64,000 nt of DNA from Streptomyces sp. CBMA123 (GTDB lineage Bacteria > Actinomycetota > Actinomycetes > Streptomycetales > Streptomycetaceae): the NCBI RefSeq assembly GCF_014596465.1, contig NZ_MECK01000079.1, forward strand, positions 1 through 64,000, written 5' to 3'. A program made the position numbers and the translations under genes. Below the pieces are notes generated by a model. That model made no database searches. It was not told the DNA's origin and saw only the letters and a program-made list of their open reading frames with translations. Shown here one piece after another: positions 18,874 to 27,317 of the stretch (position 1 is its first letter; every line of letters starts with the position of its first letter).

Positions 18874-18892
18874 CTCATTCTGAAACGATCAG
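18874..18892 (-). repeat. Right terminal inverted repeat
   Basis: Exact inverse copy of 12521-12539, followed by TAA (18893-18895), the second copy of the putative target duplication. It lies 15 bases upstream of the transposase frame. Confidence 0.8.
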
Positions 18893-19197
18893 TAAGCCGT
18901 ACTCGCGGACGCGTTCCGGCTGCAGCGCGCCCCGGAGCGGGCGTGATGGTCACCTGACCGGGGGGCAGGTCCCAAGACGCCTTCGGACTCCTCCAACTGC
19001 CCCGACACGGAAGCCCCCTGACTTCGGCAGCTGGGCGCCCGCCGGTCGTACTCCGGCTGGTGCGCTTGGACCTGGTCCGTGTTGGCGACGGTCCAGGCGC
19101 CGCAGGGGACACCCGTGCCGGCGGGCGCCGCAGGCTCCTCCGCACAGGCCTCGCCGAGCCCGAGCCGGACCAGGGCAGGCCCGGCACCCGCCGTGGA
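18893..19197. other. Gap between mobile element and ptsI
   Basis: About 305 bases without a convincing gene. A leftward frame shows some coding-like composition (GTGVPCGAWTVANTDQ) but has no start, no recognisable family and may be a remnant. It is the outer flank of the mobile segment. Confidence 0.3.
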
Positions 19198-20856
19198 TCA
19201 GGGTGCCGTCATGCTCGACCGGACCCTGCTGCGTGCGGTGGTGGCGTCGTCGGCGAGCAGGGCCAGCGCGGCGAGTTCGCGGCACTCCGCAAGCGTGTGG
19301 GTGGCCAGGGCCGCCCGTACCTCGGGGAGCGAGGCGGGTGCGGCGGACAGGCTGGTGACCCCGAGGCCGACCAGGACGAGGGCGAGTGCCGGGTCGGCGG
19401 CGGCCTCGCCGCAGACGCCGATCGGACGGCCGTGTTCGGCGGCCGATCCAGCGGCGGTGGCGACCAGCGTCAGCAGCGCGGGCTGCCAGGGGTCGAGCAG
19501 TTGGGCGAGGCTGCCGAGCGTCCGGTCGGCCGCGAAGGTGTACTGGGCCAGGTCGTTGGTGCCGACGCTGAAGAAGTCGCAGACCTCGGCCAGCCGGTCG
19601 GCCCGCAGGGCGGCTGCCGGGACTTCGATCATCGCCCCGGCCAGCGGCAGGCCGTGCGCGCGGACCCGGGCGGCGAACTCGGCGGCCTCGCGCGGGATCG
19701 ACACCATCGGAGCCATGACCCAGACCTGCGCGGTGCTGTCCCGGGCGGCCTCGGCGATCGCGGCGAGCTGGGTCTCCAGGAGCTGCGGATCGCGGGCGGC
19801 GGTGCGCAGGCCGCGGATGCCCAGGGCCGGGTTCTCCTCGTCGGCGGAGGTGGCAAAGGGCAGCGGTTTGTCCGCCCCCGCGTCCAGCGTGCGCACGATG
19901 ACGCGGCGGCCGGCGAAGGCGGCGAACACCTGCCGGTAGGCGGTGGCCTGTTCGGCGAGGCTCGGAGCCTCGGCGCGGTCCAGGAAGAGGAACTCGGTGC
20001 GGAACAGGCCCACGCCCTCGGCGTCCGCGGCGGCGGCGCCGGCCAGCTCGTGCGGCGCGCCGAGGTTGACCAGGAGAGCGACCGGGTGCCCGTCCGCCGT
20101 CCGGCCCGGCCCCTGGTACCCGGTCAGCCGCTCGCGACGACGGCGCTCGCGGTCGGCGGCCCGCTCGACCGCCTCCGGAGCCGGGTCGAGCTCGATCATT
20201 CCGTCCGTGCCGTGCACCAGGACCCGTCGCCCGTCCGCCAGGTCCGCGGCGTCGGCGCAGCCGACCACGGCGGGCACGCCGAGCGCCTTGGCGAGGATGG
20301 CGGTGTGGCTGGTCGGCCCGCCGCGGACGGTGACGAGGGCCAGCACCCGCTGGGGGTCGAGCAGCGCGGTGTCGGCGGGGGCCAGGTCGTCGGCGACGAG
20401 GACGTACGGGTGCCCTGGGTCGGGCAGGCCGGGCACGGGCAGGCCCAGCAGCTGGGCCACCGCGCGGTCGCGCAGGTCGTCCAGGTCGGCGGCGCGTTCC
20501 GCGAAGTACCCGCCGGCGGCGACCAGTTCGGCACGGAAGCCGTCGAAGGCGGCGGCGAGTGCGTGGGGGCCGTCGGTGCCCTGCTCGGCGAGGGCTGCCG
20601 CCCGGTCGGCGAGGACCGGGTCGGCCGCCATCAGGGCCTGGGCCGTGAGCACCTCGGAACCGGGCCCGCCGGCGCGGGCGGCGCGCTCGCCCAGGTCGGT
20701 GACGACCGCGCCGAGGGCGGCTCGGATCGCGGCCGCCTCGGCCGCCGGGTCGCCGACCGCCCTCGGTGCGGGCAGCGGGGGCGGGGGAGCCATCCGGGCG
20801 ACCGGGCCTGCGGCACTGCCCGTACCGACACCGATTCCGCGCATCGGATCCCTCAC
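19198..20856 (-). CDS. ptsI: PTS enzyme I (phosphoenolpyruvate-protein phosphotransferase)
   Basis: 552 residues, normal length. Enzyme I transfers phosphate from PEP to HPr. The phosphohistidine motif GGPTSHTAILAKALGVPAV is near residue 182; the PEP-binding barrel shows EFLFLDR, RTLDAGADKPL, FFSVGTNDLAQYTFAADR and the active-site Cys in IGVCGEAA near 485. Start GTG at 20856 overlaps the ptsH stop; an ATG five codons later (MRGIGVGTG) is the start most relatives would use. Forms a ptsH-ptsI operon, divergent from the fructose PTS operon, supplying it with phosphate. Intact and cytoplasmic. Confidence 0.95.
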   Translation of the reverse strand: MRDPMRGIGVGTGSAAGPVARMAPPPPLPAPRAVGDPAAEAAAIRAALGAVVTDLGERAARAGGPGSEVLTAQALMAADPVLADRAAALAEQGTDGPHALAAAFDGFRAELVAAGGYFAERAADLDDLRDRAVAQLLGLPVPGLPDPGHPYVLVADDLAPADTALLDPQRVLALVTVRGGPTSHTAILAKALGVPAVVGCADAADLADGRRVLVHGTDGMIELDPAPEAVERAADRERRRRERLTGYQGPGRTADGHPVALLVNLGAPHELAGAAAADAEGVGLFRTEFLFLDRAEAPSLAEQATAYRQVFAAFAGRRVIVRTLDAGADKPLPFATSADEENPALGIRGLRTAARDPQLLETQLAAIAEAARDSTAQVWVMAPMVSIPREAAEFAARVRAHGLPLAGAMIEVPAAALRADRLAEVCDFFSVGTNDLAQYTFAADRTLGSLAQLLDPWQPALLTLVATAAGSAAEHGRPIGVCGEAAADPALALVLVGLGVTSLSAAPASLPEVRAALATHTLAECRELAALALLADDATTARSRVRSSMTAP

Positions 20857-21125
20857 GCCGCTGCGTCGAGGTCGGAGGCGAGCAGGTCGGCGAGCGCCTT
20901 GAGCGAGTCCTGGGCCCCGTCGCCGGTGGCGGTGAGCTCCAGGGTGTCGCCGCGGCGGGCGGCCAGGGCGAGGACGGACAGCAGGCTGCGGGCGTCGACC
21001 GGCGTCTGACCGGGGCGGCCGACGGTGATCTTGGCCGTCTGTCGGGCGGCGGCCTGGACGAACAGGGACGCCGGGCGGGCGTGCAGACCGCTTCGGGAGC
21101 CGACGATGACCTGGATCGAGTGCAT
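20853..21125 (-). CDS. ptsH: PTS phosphocarrier protein HPr
   Basis: 90 residues. Active-site His15 lies in SRSGLHARPASLFVQAA, and the Ser47 region reads PVDARSLLSVLALAARRGD. HPr carries phosphate from Enzyme I to EIIA domains, here mainly to the linked fructose permease. Start ATG at 21125, modest ribosome site. The gene overlaps ptsI by 4 bases. The last residues (LLASDLDAAA) are a normal end. Confidence 0.95.
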   Translation of the reverse strand: MHSIQVIVGSRSGLHARPASLFVQAAARQTAKITVGRPGQTPVDARSLLSVLALAARRGDTLELTATGDGAQDSLKALADLLASDLDAAA

Positions 21126-21461
21126 GGGAGTCCTTGGAGGAGGTGATCGCCGGCCCGGGTGGGAACCGGGCCGGCGGGAGGGTGGGGCACGGTGGCCCGC
21201 GCGGGGGAAGTGCGGGCCACCGTGGTCACGCCCGGTCTTCGCGTACGGGGGCGGTAGCGGAGACCGGGCGGTCCGTGGTTTCACGCCCGTTAGCGTGTTG
21301 TTTCGATTGGTTCTACGCCCGAATGCCGAGAGGTGTCAACAGATTCGGGCAAACCCGCGGGTGCTGAGGCGGAGGCTGAACACGCTCTTGCTTTTTCGGT
21401 CGGAGCGCGTAGGGTCGGGCCCCATCAGGCGTAAACGGACATGAAAAGGACCCGATCCCAC
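21126..21461. promoter_or_regulatory. Divergent ptsH / fructose operon promoter region
   Basis: About 335 bases with no gene. It holds an A/T-rich island (TGTTGTTTCGATTGGTTC, 21296-21313) likely to contain regulator sites, and a rightward promoter candidate: TTGCTT (21388-21393), 16-base spacer, TAGGGT (21410-21415). The DeoR-type regulator encoded next door is the likely binder. Confidence 0.45.
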
Positions 21462-22223
21462 ATGTATGCACCGGAGCGGCAGCAACAGATCCTCCGCCTC
21501 GCCCAGGAACGGGGCCGGGTGGACGTGCCGACGCTGGCCGAGGACTTCGGCGTCACGCAGGAGACCATCCGGCGTGACCTGAGCGCCCTGGACCGGGCCG
21601 GGATGCTGCACCGGGTGCACGGCGGCGCGCTGCCCGCCGGCGCCCTGCACCTGGAGCCCGGCCTGGCCGAACGGGACTCCACCGCCGCGGCCGAGAAGGA
21701 GCGCATCGCCAAGGCGGCCCTGGCCCTGCTGCCCAGTGAGGGCAGCGTCATCCTGGACGCCGGAACGACCGTCTCCCGGCTGGCCGGCCTGCTGCCCGCC
21801 GACTGCGCCCTGACCGTCGTCACCAACGCCCTCCCGGTGGCGGCCCGGCTGGCCGACCACCCGGGGCTCGCCCTCCACCTGGTCGGCGGCCGGCTGCGCC
21901 ACCGCACCCAGGCCGCCGTCGACGCCTGGGCGCTGCGCGACCTGGCCGACGTCCACGCGGACGTCGCGGTCGTCGCGACCAACGGCTTCGCGGTGGAGGG
22001 CGGGCTGTCCACACCGGACCTCGCCGAGGCGGCCGTCAAACGCGCCATGCTCACCGGCGCCCGCCGGGTGGTGCTGGTCGCCGACTCCTCCAAGTACGGA
22101 GTCCGCCACTTCGCCCGGTTCGGCTCGCTGGACCAGGTCGATGTGCTGGTCACGGACACTGGACTGACCGACGAGCAGACCGCAGAGATCGAGAACCACG
22201 GACCGGAAGTCATCCGCGCATGA
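21462..22223 (+). CDS. DeoR-family transcriptional repressor of the fructose operon
   Basis: 253 residues from the ATG at 21462 (MYAPERQQQIL), chosen because the family starts there and AAAAGGA precedes it; an ATG at 21441 is also possible. N-terminal DeoR helix-turn-helix: VDVPTLAEDFGVTQETIRRDLSALDRAG, then HGGALP. The C-terminal sugar-phosphate sensor has ILDAGTTVSRLAGLLP, VVTNALPVA and VVLVADSSKYG. It senses a phosphorylated sugar, probably fructose 1-phosphate, the product of the co-encoded permease. First gene of DeoR-fruK-fruA with ATGA overlap to fruK, so it autoregulates. Orthologous layout occurs in many streptomycetes. Confidence 0.9.
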   Translation: MYAPERQQQILRLAQERGRVDVPTLAEDFGVTQETIRRDLSALDRAGMLHRVHGGALPAGALHLEPGLAERDSTAAAEKERIAKAALALLPSEGSVILDAGTTVSRLAGLLPADCALTVVTNALPVAARLADHPGLALHLVGGRLRHRTQAAVDAWALRDLADVHADVAVVATNGFAVEGGLSTPDLAEAAVKRAMLTGARRVVLVADSSKYGVRHFARFGSLDQVDVLVTDTGLTDEQTAEIENHGPEVIRA

Positions 22224-23179
22224 TCGTCACCATCACCCCGAACCCCAGCCTCGACCGCACCTACGAGCTGGGAACGCTCGCCCTGGGCGAGGTCAACCGA
22301 GCCGCGCACGACCGGCTCGACCCCGGCGGCAAGGGCGTCAACGTCTCCCGCGCGCTCACGGCCGCGGGCCACCGCACCACCGCCGTCCTCCCGCTGGGCG
22401 GGCTCTCCGGGCAGCTGCTCTCCGATCTGCTGCGCCGCCAGGGGATCGACGTCGCGGCGGTCGCCATCTCGGGCGACACCCGGATCAACGTCTCGATCGC
22501 CGAGGACGGCGGCAGCCTGACGAAGGTCAACGCGGTGGGCCCCGAGCTCAGCGCCGCCGAGTCGACCGCTCTGCTCGCGCTCGTCCGCGACGCCCAGAAG
22601 ATCGGACAGGGCACCGGGAACGGCGTCGACTGGCTGGCCTGCTGCGGCAGCCTGCCGCGCGGACTGGCCCCGGAGTGGTACGCCGAGCTGGTCGCGCAGG
22701 TGCACTCGGGGGGCGCCCGGATCGCCCTGGACACCTCCGGCCCCGCGCTGCTCGCCGCGCTCTCGGCCCACCCCGACGTGGTCAAGCCCAACCGGGAGGA
22801 ACTCGCGGAGGCCGTGGGCCGCCCGGTCGTCACCATCGGCGACGCCGTCGACGCGGCCGGGGAACTGCGCGAGCGCGGCGCCCAGCAGGTCCTCGCCAGC
22901 CTCGGCGCGGACGGGATGCTGCTGATCGCCGAGGAGGGCAGCTGGTTCGGCAGCGCACCCGTCGCCGCCGTCCGCAGCGACGTGGGAGCCGGCGACGCCT
23001 CCCTCGCGGGCTTCCTCGGAGCCGGCGGCAGCGGCCCCGGCGCACTCGCGGTGGCCCTGGCGCACGGCGCCGCCGCCGTACAACTGCCGGGGAGCGTCAT
23101 GCCGACCCCGGCCGATCTGGACCCGGCCGCCGTGGCCGTGACGGCGGACATCCCGCTCGAACGACCGCTTCGCGGTTGA
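22220..23179 (+). CDS. fruK: 1-phosphofructokinase
   Basis: 319 residues, PfkB/ribokinase fold. Substrate motif GGKGVNVSRALTAAG near residue 35 and the C-terminal PfkB signature VGAGDASLAGFLGAG near 255 with the catalytic Asp. It phosphorylates fructose 1-phosphate to fructose 1,6-bisphosphate. Overlaps the regulator gene by ATGA and lies ~100 bases upstream of fruA. Compared with relatives there is a short insertion (KIGQGTGNGVDW) before the SLPRGL motif. Otherwise intact. Confidence 0.93.
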   Translation: MIVTITPNPSLDRTYELGTLALGEVNRAAHDRLDPGGKGVNVSRALTAAGHRTTAVLPLGGLSGQLLSDLLRRQGIDVAAVAISGDTRINVSIAEDGGSLTKVNAVGPELSAAESTALLALVRDAQKIGQGTGNGVDWLACCGSLPRGLAPEWYAELVAQVHSGGARIALDTSGPALLAALSAHPDVVKPNREELAEAVGRPVVTIGDAVDAAGELRERGAQQVLASLGADGMLLIAEEGSWFGSAPVAAVRSDVGAGDASLAGFLGAGGSGPGALAVALAHGAAAVQLPGSVMPTPADLDPAAVAVTADIPLERPLRG

Positions 23180-23283
23180 GAACGGCCTCCTGCCGGAGGC
23201 ACCACGCCCGACCGTGTGGGACGGGAAGGGCGATCATTCCCGGGGGCAAGGGAACACCGTCAGGCACCAGTCGAAGGACCGAC

Positions 23284-25284
23284 ATGATGAGCGACACCAG
23301 CGGACTGATCACACCCGCACTCGTTGATCTCCACCTCGCCCCCGAGGACAAGAGCGAAGCGCTCCGCGCCCTGGCCCAGCGGCTGGTCGCCGAGGGCAGG
23401 GTCACCGACCTCGACGGCTTCCTCGGCGACATCGCCGCCCGCGAAGCCCAGGCCCCGACCGGGATGGGGGACGGGATCGGCATCCCGCACTGCAGATCAC
23501 CCCACGTCACGCGGCCGAGCCTGGCCTTCGGCCGCAGCGCCAGGGGCGTGGACTTCGACGCCCCGGACGGGCGGCCCGCGGACCTGGTCTTCATGATCGC
23601 GGCACCGGAGGGTGCGGACGACTCCCACCTGCAGATCCTCGCCGCGCTGGCCCGTCGGCTGATGGACCCGGAGTTCACCGGCGCCCTGCGCGAGGCCGAG
23701 AGCCCCGGCGCCGTCGCGGCCCGGATCAACGGCGAGGAGGTGCCGGCCGTCGCTCCGGCGCCGGCCGTCGTTCCGGTGTCGCCCGCCGGTCCGGAGACGG
23801 CCGCCGCCGGTGGTGGACTGCGGCTGGTCGCCGTGACCTCCTGCCCGACCGGCATCGCCCACACCTACATGGCCGCCAAGGCCCTGGAACTGGCCGCCGC
23901 CCGGGCGGGTGCGCAGATCCAGGTCGAGACCCAGGGATCCGCCGGGACGACGCCGCTGGCCCCCGAGGCGATCGCCGCCGCCGATGCGGTGATCCTCGCC
24001 CACGACGTCGAGGTCCGTGACCGCGCCCGCTTCGCCGGCAAGCCGACCGTGGACGTGGGCGTGAAGGCCGCGGTCAATCGCGCCGACGAGCTGATCGCCC
24101 AGGCCGCCGGGCTCGTCACCGGGGCCGGAAGCGGCGCGCGCGCTGGTGCCGATCCGGCCGCCGAGGCGGGCGAGCACTGGGCCCAGCGGCTGCGCAAGTA
24201 CCTGATGACGGGCGTCAGTTACATGATCCCGTTCGTCGCGGCCGGCGGCCTGCTGATCGCCCTCGCCTTCGCGATCGGCGGCTACCGGATCGCCTCCGCC
24301 CCGTCCGTGCTGGGGCACTTCGACTGGACCTCCTCGCACAGCTGGGCGGCGATGCTGTTCCAGACCGGCAAGACCTCCTTCGGCTTCCTGGTCCCGGTCC
24401 TCTCCGGTTACATCGCCTTCGCGGTCGCGGACCGGGCGGCGCTGGCCGCCGGCATCGCCGGCGGTGCCGTGTCGGTGGCGGTCGGAGCGGGCTTCCTCGG
24501 CGGCATCGTGTCGGGCCTGGCCGCGGGGTTCCTGGTGCTGTGGATGATCCGGTGGAACGTGCCGCGGGCGATCAGGGGCATCATGCCGGTGGTGGTGATC
24601 CCGCTGCTGTCGGTGGCGGTGGTCGGCTTCCTGATGTTCGTGGTGGTCGGCTCACCGATCGCCTCGGCGATGAACGGCCTGACCGACTGGCTGAACGGCC
24701 TCTCCGGCTCCAACGCGATCCTGCTCGGCGTGCTGCTCGGCGCGATGATGGCCTTCGACATGGGCGGTCCGCTCAACAAGGTCGCCTACACCTTCGCGGC
24801 CGGTGCGCTCACGGCCGCGGGAACCGCCCCGGACGCCGGCAGCCTCAAGGTGATGGCCGCGGTGATGGCCGCCGGCATGACCCCGCCGCTCGGCATGGCC
24901 CTGGCGACCGTCGTCCGGCGCCGGCTGTTCACCCCCGAGGAGCGGGAGAACGGCAAGGCCGCCTGGGTGCTCGGCGCGTCGTTCATCACCGAAGGCGCGA
25001 TCCCGTTCGCGGCCGCGGACCCGCTGCGGGTCATCCCGGCGGGCATCGCCGGCAGCATGACTGCCGGCGGCCTGGTGATGGCCTTCGGTTCCACCCTGCG
25101 GGCCCCGCACGGCGGAATCTGGGTGCTCCCGCTGATCGGCAGCCCGTTCCTGTACCTGACCGCGGTGGTGGCGGGCACGGCGGTCACCACCGCGGTGGTC
25201 GTCCTGCTCAAGGGGATGCGCAGGCCTTCCGCCGTGGCGGCTCCGGATGCCGTCGCCGCCGGGAGGGAGCTGGTCGGCGTCTGA
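23284..25284 (+). CDS. fruA: PTS fructose transporter, fused EIIABC
   Basis: 666 residues with domains A-B-C. EIIA active His is in GIGIPHCRSPH near residue 68; EIIB active Cys in VTSCPTGIAHTYMAAKALE near 187; EIIC (about 310-650) has ~8-10 membrane segments, starting YLMTGVSYMIPFVAAGG and including FDMGGPLNKVAYTFAAG and LGASFITEGAIPFAAADP. Imports fructose and delivers fructose 1-phosphate to FruK. Start ATG (double ATG, 23284) follows GAAGGA. An Ala/Pro linker joins A and B. This is the classical Streptomyces fruA arrangement. Intact. Confidence 0.95.
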   Translation: MMSDTSGLITPALVDLHLAPEDKSEALRALAQRLVAEGRVTDLDGFLGDIAAREAQAPTGMGDGIGIPHCRSPHVTRPSLAFGRSARGVDFDAPDGRPADLVFMIAAPEGADDSHLQILAALARRLMDPEFTGALREAESPGAVAARINGEEVPAVAPAPAVVPVSPAGPETAAAGGGLRLVAVTSCPTGIAHTYMAAKALELAAARAGAQIQVETQGSAGTTPLAPEAIAAADAVILAHDVEVRDRARFAGKPTVDVGVKAAVNRADELIAQAAGLVTGAGSGARAGADPAAEAGEHWAQRLRKYLMTGVSYMIPFVAAGGLLIALAFAIGGYRIASAPSVLGHFDWTSSHSWAAMLFQTGKTSFGFLVPVLSGYIAFAVADRAALAAGIAGGAVSVAVGAGFLGGIVSGLAAGFLVLWMIRWNVPRAIRGIMPVVVIPLLSVAVVGFLMFVVVGSPIASAMNGLTDWLNGLSGSNAILLGVLLGAMMAFDMGGPLNKVAYTFAAGALTAAGTAPDAGSLKVMAAVMAAGMTPPLGMALATVVRRRLFTPEERENGKAAWVLGASFITEGAIPFAAADPLRVIPAGIAGSMTAGGLVMAFGSTLRAPHGGIWVLPLIGSPFLYLTAVVAGTAVTTAVVVLLKGMRRPSAVAAPDAVAAGRELVGV

Positions 25285-25317
25285 GCCGTGGACGGGTGCG
25301 GACCGGTGACCGGAAGG

Positions 25318-25890
25318 TCAGACGCACCAGAAGAGGAACGACGTACAGGAAGGTGTCGCGGTCGGGGTGGGGGCCGCCGGGCTGGGGGAGTGGCGCGCGG
25401 GCGGAGCCGTGACGGGCGTCGTGGGCTGGGGGGCGGCCGACTCGGCCGGGGCGGCCGGGCGGGACGGGTTGGCGCTCGTCCTGGACGCGCTGGGCCGGGC
25501 GCTGGTGGCCGACGGCCGCACCGGAGGACTCGCTGTGCTCGGTGCGGCCCTCGCCGTCGTGGAGACGCTCGCGGGCCCCGGCGTGGCCGTCGAGGTGGAC
25601 GCCGTTGTACTCCCCGACGGGAGCGGGACCGCCGCGCCGTCGTCCTGGCCGACGGCCACCACCGCGGTGGTCAGTCCGCCCGCCGCCACACCGAGCGTGG
25701 CCAGCGCGAGCCAGGCGCCGCGCCCCCGGGTCGCTCGCCGGCGGACCCTCTGGGGTGCGGGAGCCGCGGTGGGCGGGTCCGCGACCGGGCGCTCGGGCTC
25801 CTGCTGGGCGAGCGCCTCCTTCGGCCGCCCGCAGCCCGGGCAGGAGAGTGCGCCGTTGAGGTGCCGTTGGCAGAGTGTGCAGTAGCTCAT
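25318..25890 (-). CDS. SCO2400-family zinc-ribbon membrane protein
   Basis: 190 residues. The N-terminus has a CxxC...CxxC zinc ribbon: MSYCTLCQRHLNGALSCPGCG. One membrane helix follows (WLALATLGVAAGGLTTAVVA, about residues 60-80), then a long Ser/Thr/Pro/Ala-rich extracytoplasmic linker and a short Cys-containing end SCTSFLFWCV. Start ATG at 25890; the upstream extension of the frame has no similarity. This layout is typical of a Streptomyces-specific family of unknown role. It converges on fruA with a 33-base gap. Confidence 0.75.
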   Translation of the reverse strand: MSYCTLCQRHLNGALSCPGCGRPKEALAQQEPERPVADPPTAAPAPQRVRRRATRGRGAWLALATLGVAAGGLTTAVVAVGQDDGAAVPLPSGSTTASTSTATPGPASVSTTARAAPSTASPPVRPSATSARPSASRTSANPSRPAAPAESAAPQPTTPVTAPPARHSPSPAAPTPTATPSCTSFLFWCV

Positions 25891-26347
25891 TCGGTCTTCC
25901 GTGGGTGCCCGTGCGCCGCGACGGGTGATCTGCGGGGCTACGCAGATCTTGCCGCTCGTGACACCGGCCCGGGGCGAGGCTTTTGCGGAGATCACGTGTG
26001 GTTCGGGTGGGGAGGACCCGGCCGTCCGGGCGAGCAGAAGATCGGCAGGCGGCAGGCGGCAGGCGGCAGACGGCCCGGGCCCGCGAGCGCGCGGCACGTA
26101 CCGGGTGCGATCACGGTCAGCGTCTCGCACCGGTTCTCGACCGTCTCCGGCGTCGGTCTCATGCTGGTGATCGACCAAGGACACTCGGAGGAGACGGGCT
26201 GGCACCTCGATTGATGGGATGGATCTGCTCCCGGTGGCCCGGATGCGGGGAAGCCGATCAGTGAAGTGCCGGGCGTGGTCTGTCGGTTGGCGAGGAGGGG
26301 GATCGCCTTCTCTTTCGAGACATGGGATCCCCTGCTACGTTGGCGCC
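25891..26347. promoter_or_regulatory. Intergenic region with GntR promoter and a 7-bp repeat
   Basis: 457 bases without a gene. Contents: four copies of a 7-mer (GGCAGGC type) around 26043-26070; ATGGGATGG at about 26214; and next to the regulator the leader CATGGGATCCCCTG with a TACGTT -10 box (26336-26341) ending 6 bases before the GTG start, indicating leaderless transcription. The GGGATCCC palindrome between -35 and -10 is the likely autoregulatory operator. Confidence 0.45.
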
Positions 26348-27079
26348 GTGTCCCTGACCGACAGAGCCATCGCCCGCATCCGCCGGATGATCCGGGACGG
26401 CGAGCTGCCCCCCGGATCGAAGCTGCCGCCCGAACAGCAGCTCGCGGCCGAGCTCGGACTGTCCCGGAACCTGATGCGCGAGGCGGTCAAGTCCCTCGTC
26501 GTCGCCCGGGTCCTGGAGATCCGGCGCGGCGACGGCACCTACGTGACCAGCCTGGCGCCCGGCCTGCTGCTGGAAGGGCTCGGCGGCGCGGTCGAACTGC
26601 TGCAGGGGGACACCGTCCTGGAACTCACCGAGGTGCGAAGGCTCTTCGAGCCGGCCGCCACCGCGCTGGCCGCCACCCGGATCACCGACGAGGACCTCGC
26701 CGAGGTCGAGCGCCACCTGTCGGCGATGCGCGAAGCGCGGGCCGACGTCGAGTTGCTGACCTGGCACGACGCCGCCTTCCATCGGGCGGTCATCCACGCC
26801 ACCCGCAACGAGACCCTGGCCACGCTGCTGGAGCACATCTCCGGACGCACCCTGCGGGCCCGGGTCTGGCGCGGCCAGGCCGACGCCGACGCGGCCGGGA
26901 GGACCATCACCGAGCACGAGGCGATCTACCAGGCCCTCGTCGCCCGTGACCCGAACCTCGCCCAGGCCGCCGCGCTGATGCACATCAACACCACCGAACG
27001 CTGGCTGCGCGACCACCTGACCGAGGGTGAGCGGATCCCCGCGGCGCCCCGGCGGCAGCCGAACCGCCCGCGTCCCTGA
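26348..27079 (+). CDS. FadR/FCD-type GntR regulator of deoxyhexose catabolism
   Basis: 243 residues. The N-terminal winged helix shows [20 protein letters not shown] and [19 protein letters not shown], followed by the RRGDGTYV wing. The C-terminal FCD all-helical sensor (about 85-230) has the metal-binding pattern with [15 protein letters not shown] and a later EHEAIY. Start GTG chosen at 26348 because the promoter -10 ends directly upstream and family similarity begins at once. It precedes a fuconolactonase stub and a GH95 alpha-L-fucosidase, so an L-fucose-derived ligand is likely. The same leader occurs at 2441 next to the fuc/lut operon, linking both loci to this regulator. Confidence 0.87.
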   Translation: MSLTDRAIARIRRMIRDGELPPGSKLPPEQQLAAELGLSRNLMREAVKSLVVARVLEIRRGDGTYVTSLAPGLLLEGLGGAVELLQGDTVLELTEVRRLFEPAATALAATRITDEDLAEVERHLSAMREARADVELLTWHDAAFHRAVIHATRNETLATLLEHISGRTLRARVWRGQADADAAGRTITEHEAIYQALVARDPNLAQAAALMHINTTERWLRDHLTEGERIPAAPRRQPNRPRP

Positions 27080-27114
27080 CCGACCGTCAACTGCCGACCG
27101 AGGAGCGAACGCGC

Positions 27115-27317
27115 GTGAGAGTCGACGCGCACCACCACGTGCGGGAGTTGGGCCGGCGCCCGCAGACCTGGCTCGACGAACCGGAGTCGGCAGGCTCGAC
27201 ATCGACATCGATCCGTCCGTCACCACCGTCGAGGAGCCGCCGCACCACCCCGGCGCCGAGGCTTCGTCTCCGGCCGGCTCAACCACGAGCGGCGCCCCGC
27301 GACCGAGGAGTCCTGAC
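27115..27317 (+). pseudogene. N-terminal stub of an amidohydrolase (L-fuconolactonase-like)
   Basis: GTG at 27115 with GAGGAG upstream opens [20 protein letters not shown], the metal-binding beginning of the COG3618 amidohydrolases that hydrolyse L-fucono-1,5-lactone. Family proteins have about 280 residues; after about 25 codons similarity ends and the sequence becomes Ser/Thr/Pro-rich until the next gene. So only the 5' end survives. It sits in the natural place for this enzyme in a fucose operon (regulator, lactonase, fucosidase) and supports the idea that the pathway was taken apart here. Confidence 0.6.

Larger units (their letters stand above)
12521..18892. mobile_element. IR-bounded segment with IS5-family transposase and passenger genes
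   Basis: The segment starts and ends with the same 19-bp sequence in opposite orientation (12521-12539 and 18874-18892, no mismatch). Both ends abut TAA (12518-12520 and 18893-18895), consistent with the 3-bp TNA-type target duplications made by parts of the IS5 family. The transposase relic lies next to the right end; the remaining 5.5 kb carry PHP, HxlR, MBL-fold, NAD(P)-binding, MFS and hypothetical genes. Either the IS moved as a transporter element with cargo, or the left end is the surviving tip of a second inverted IS copy (composite). A degenerate third IR-like sequence near 18008 may be the original IS left end, so the history is not certain. Confidence 0.6.
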
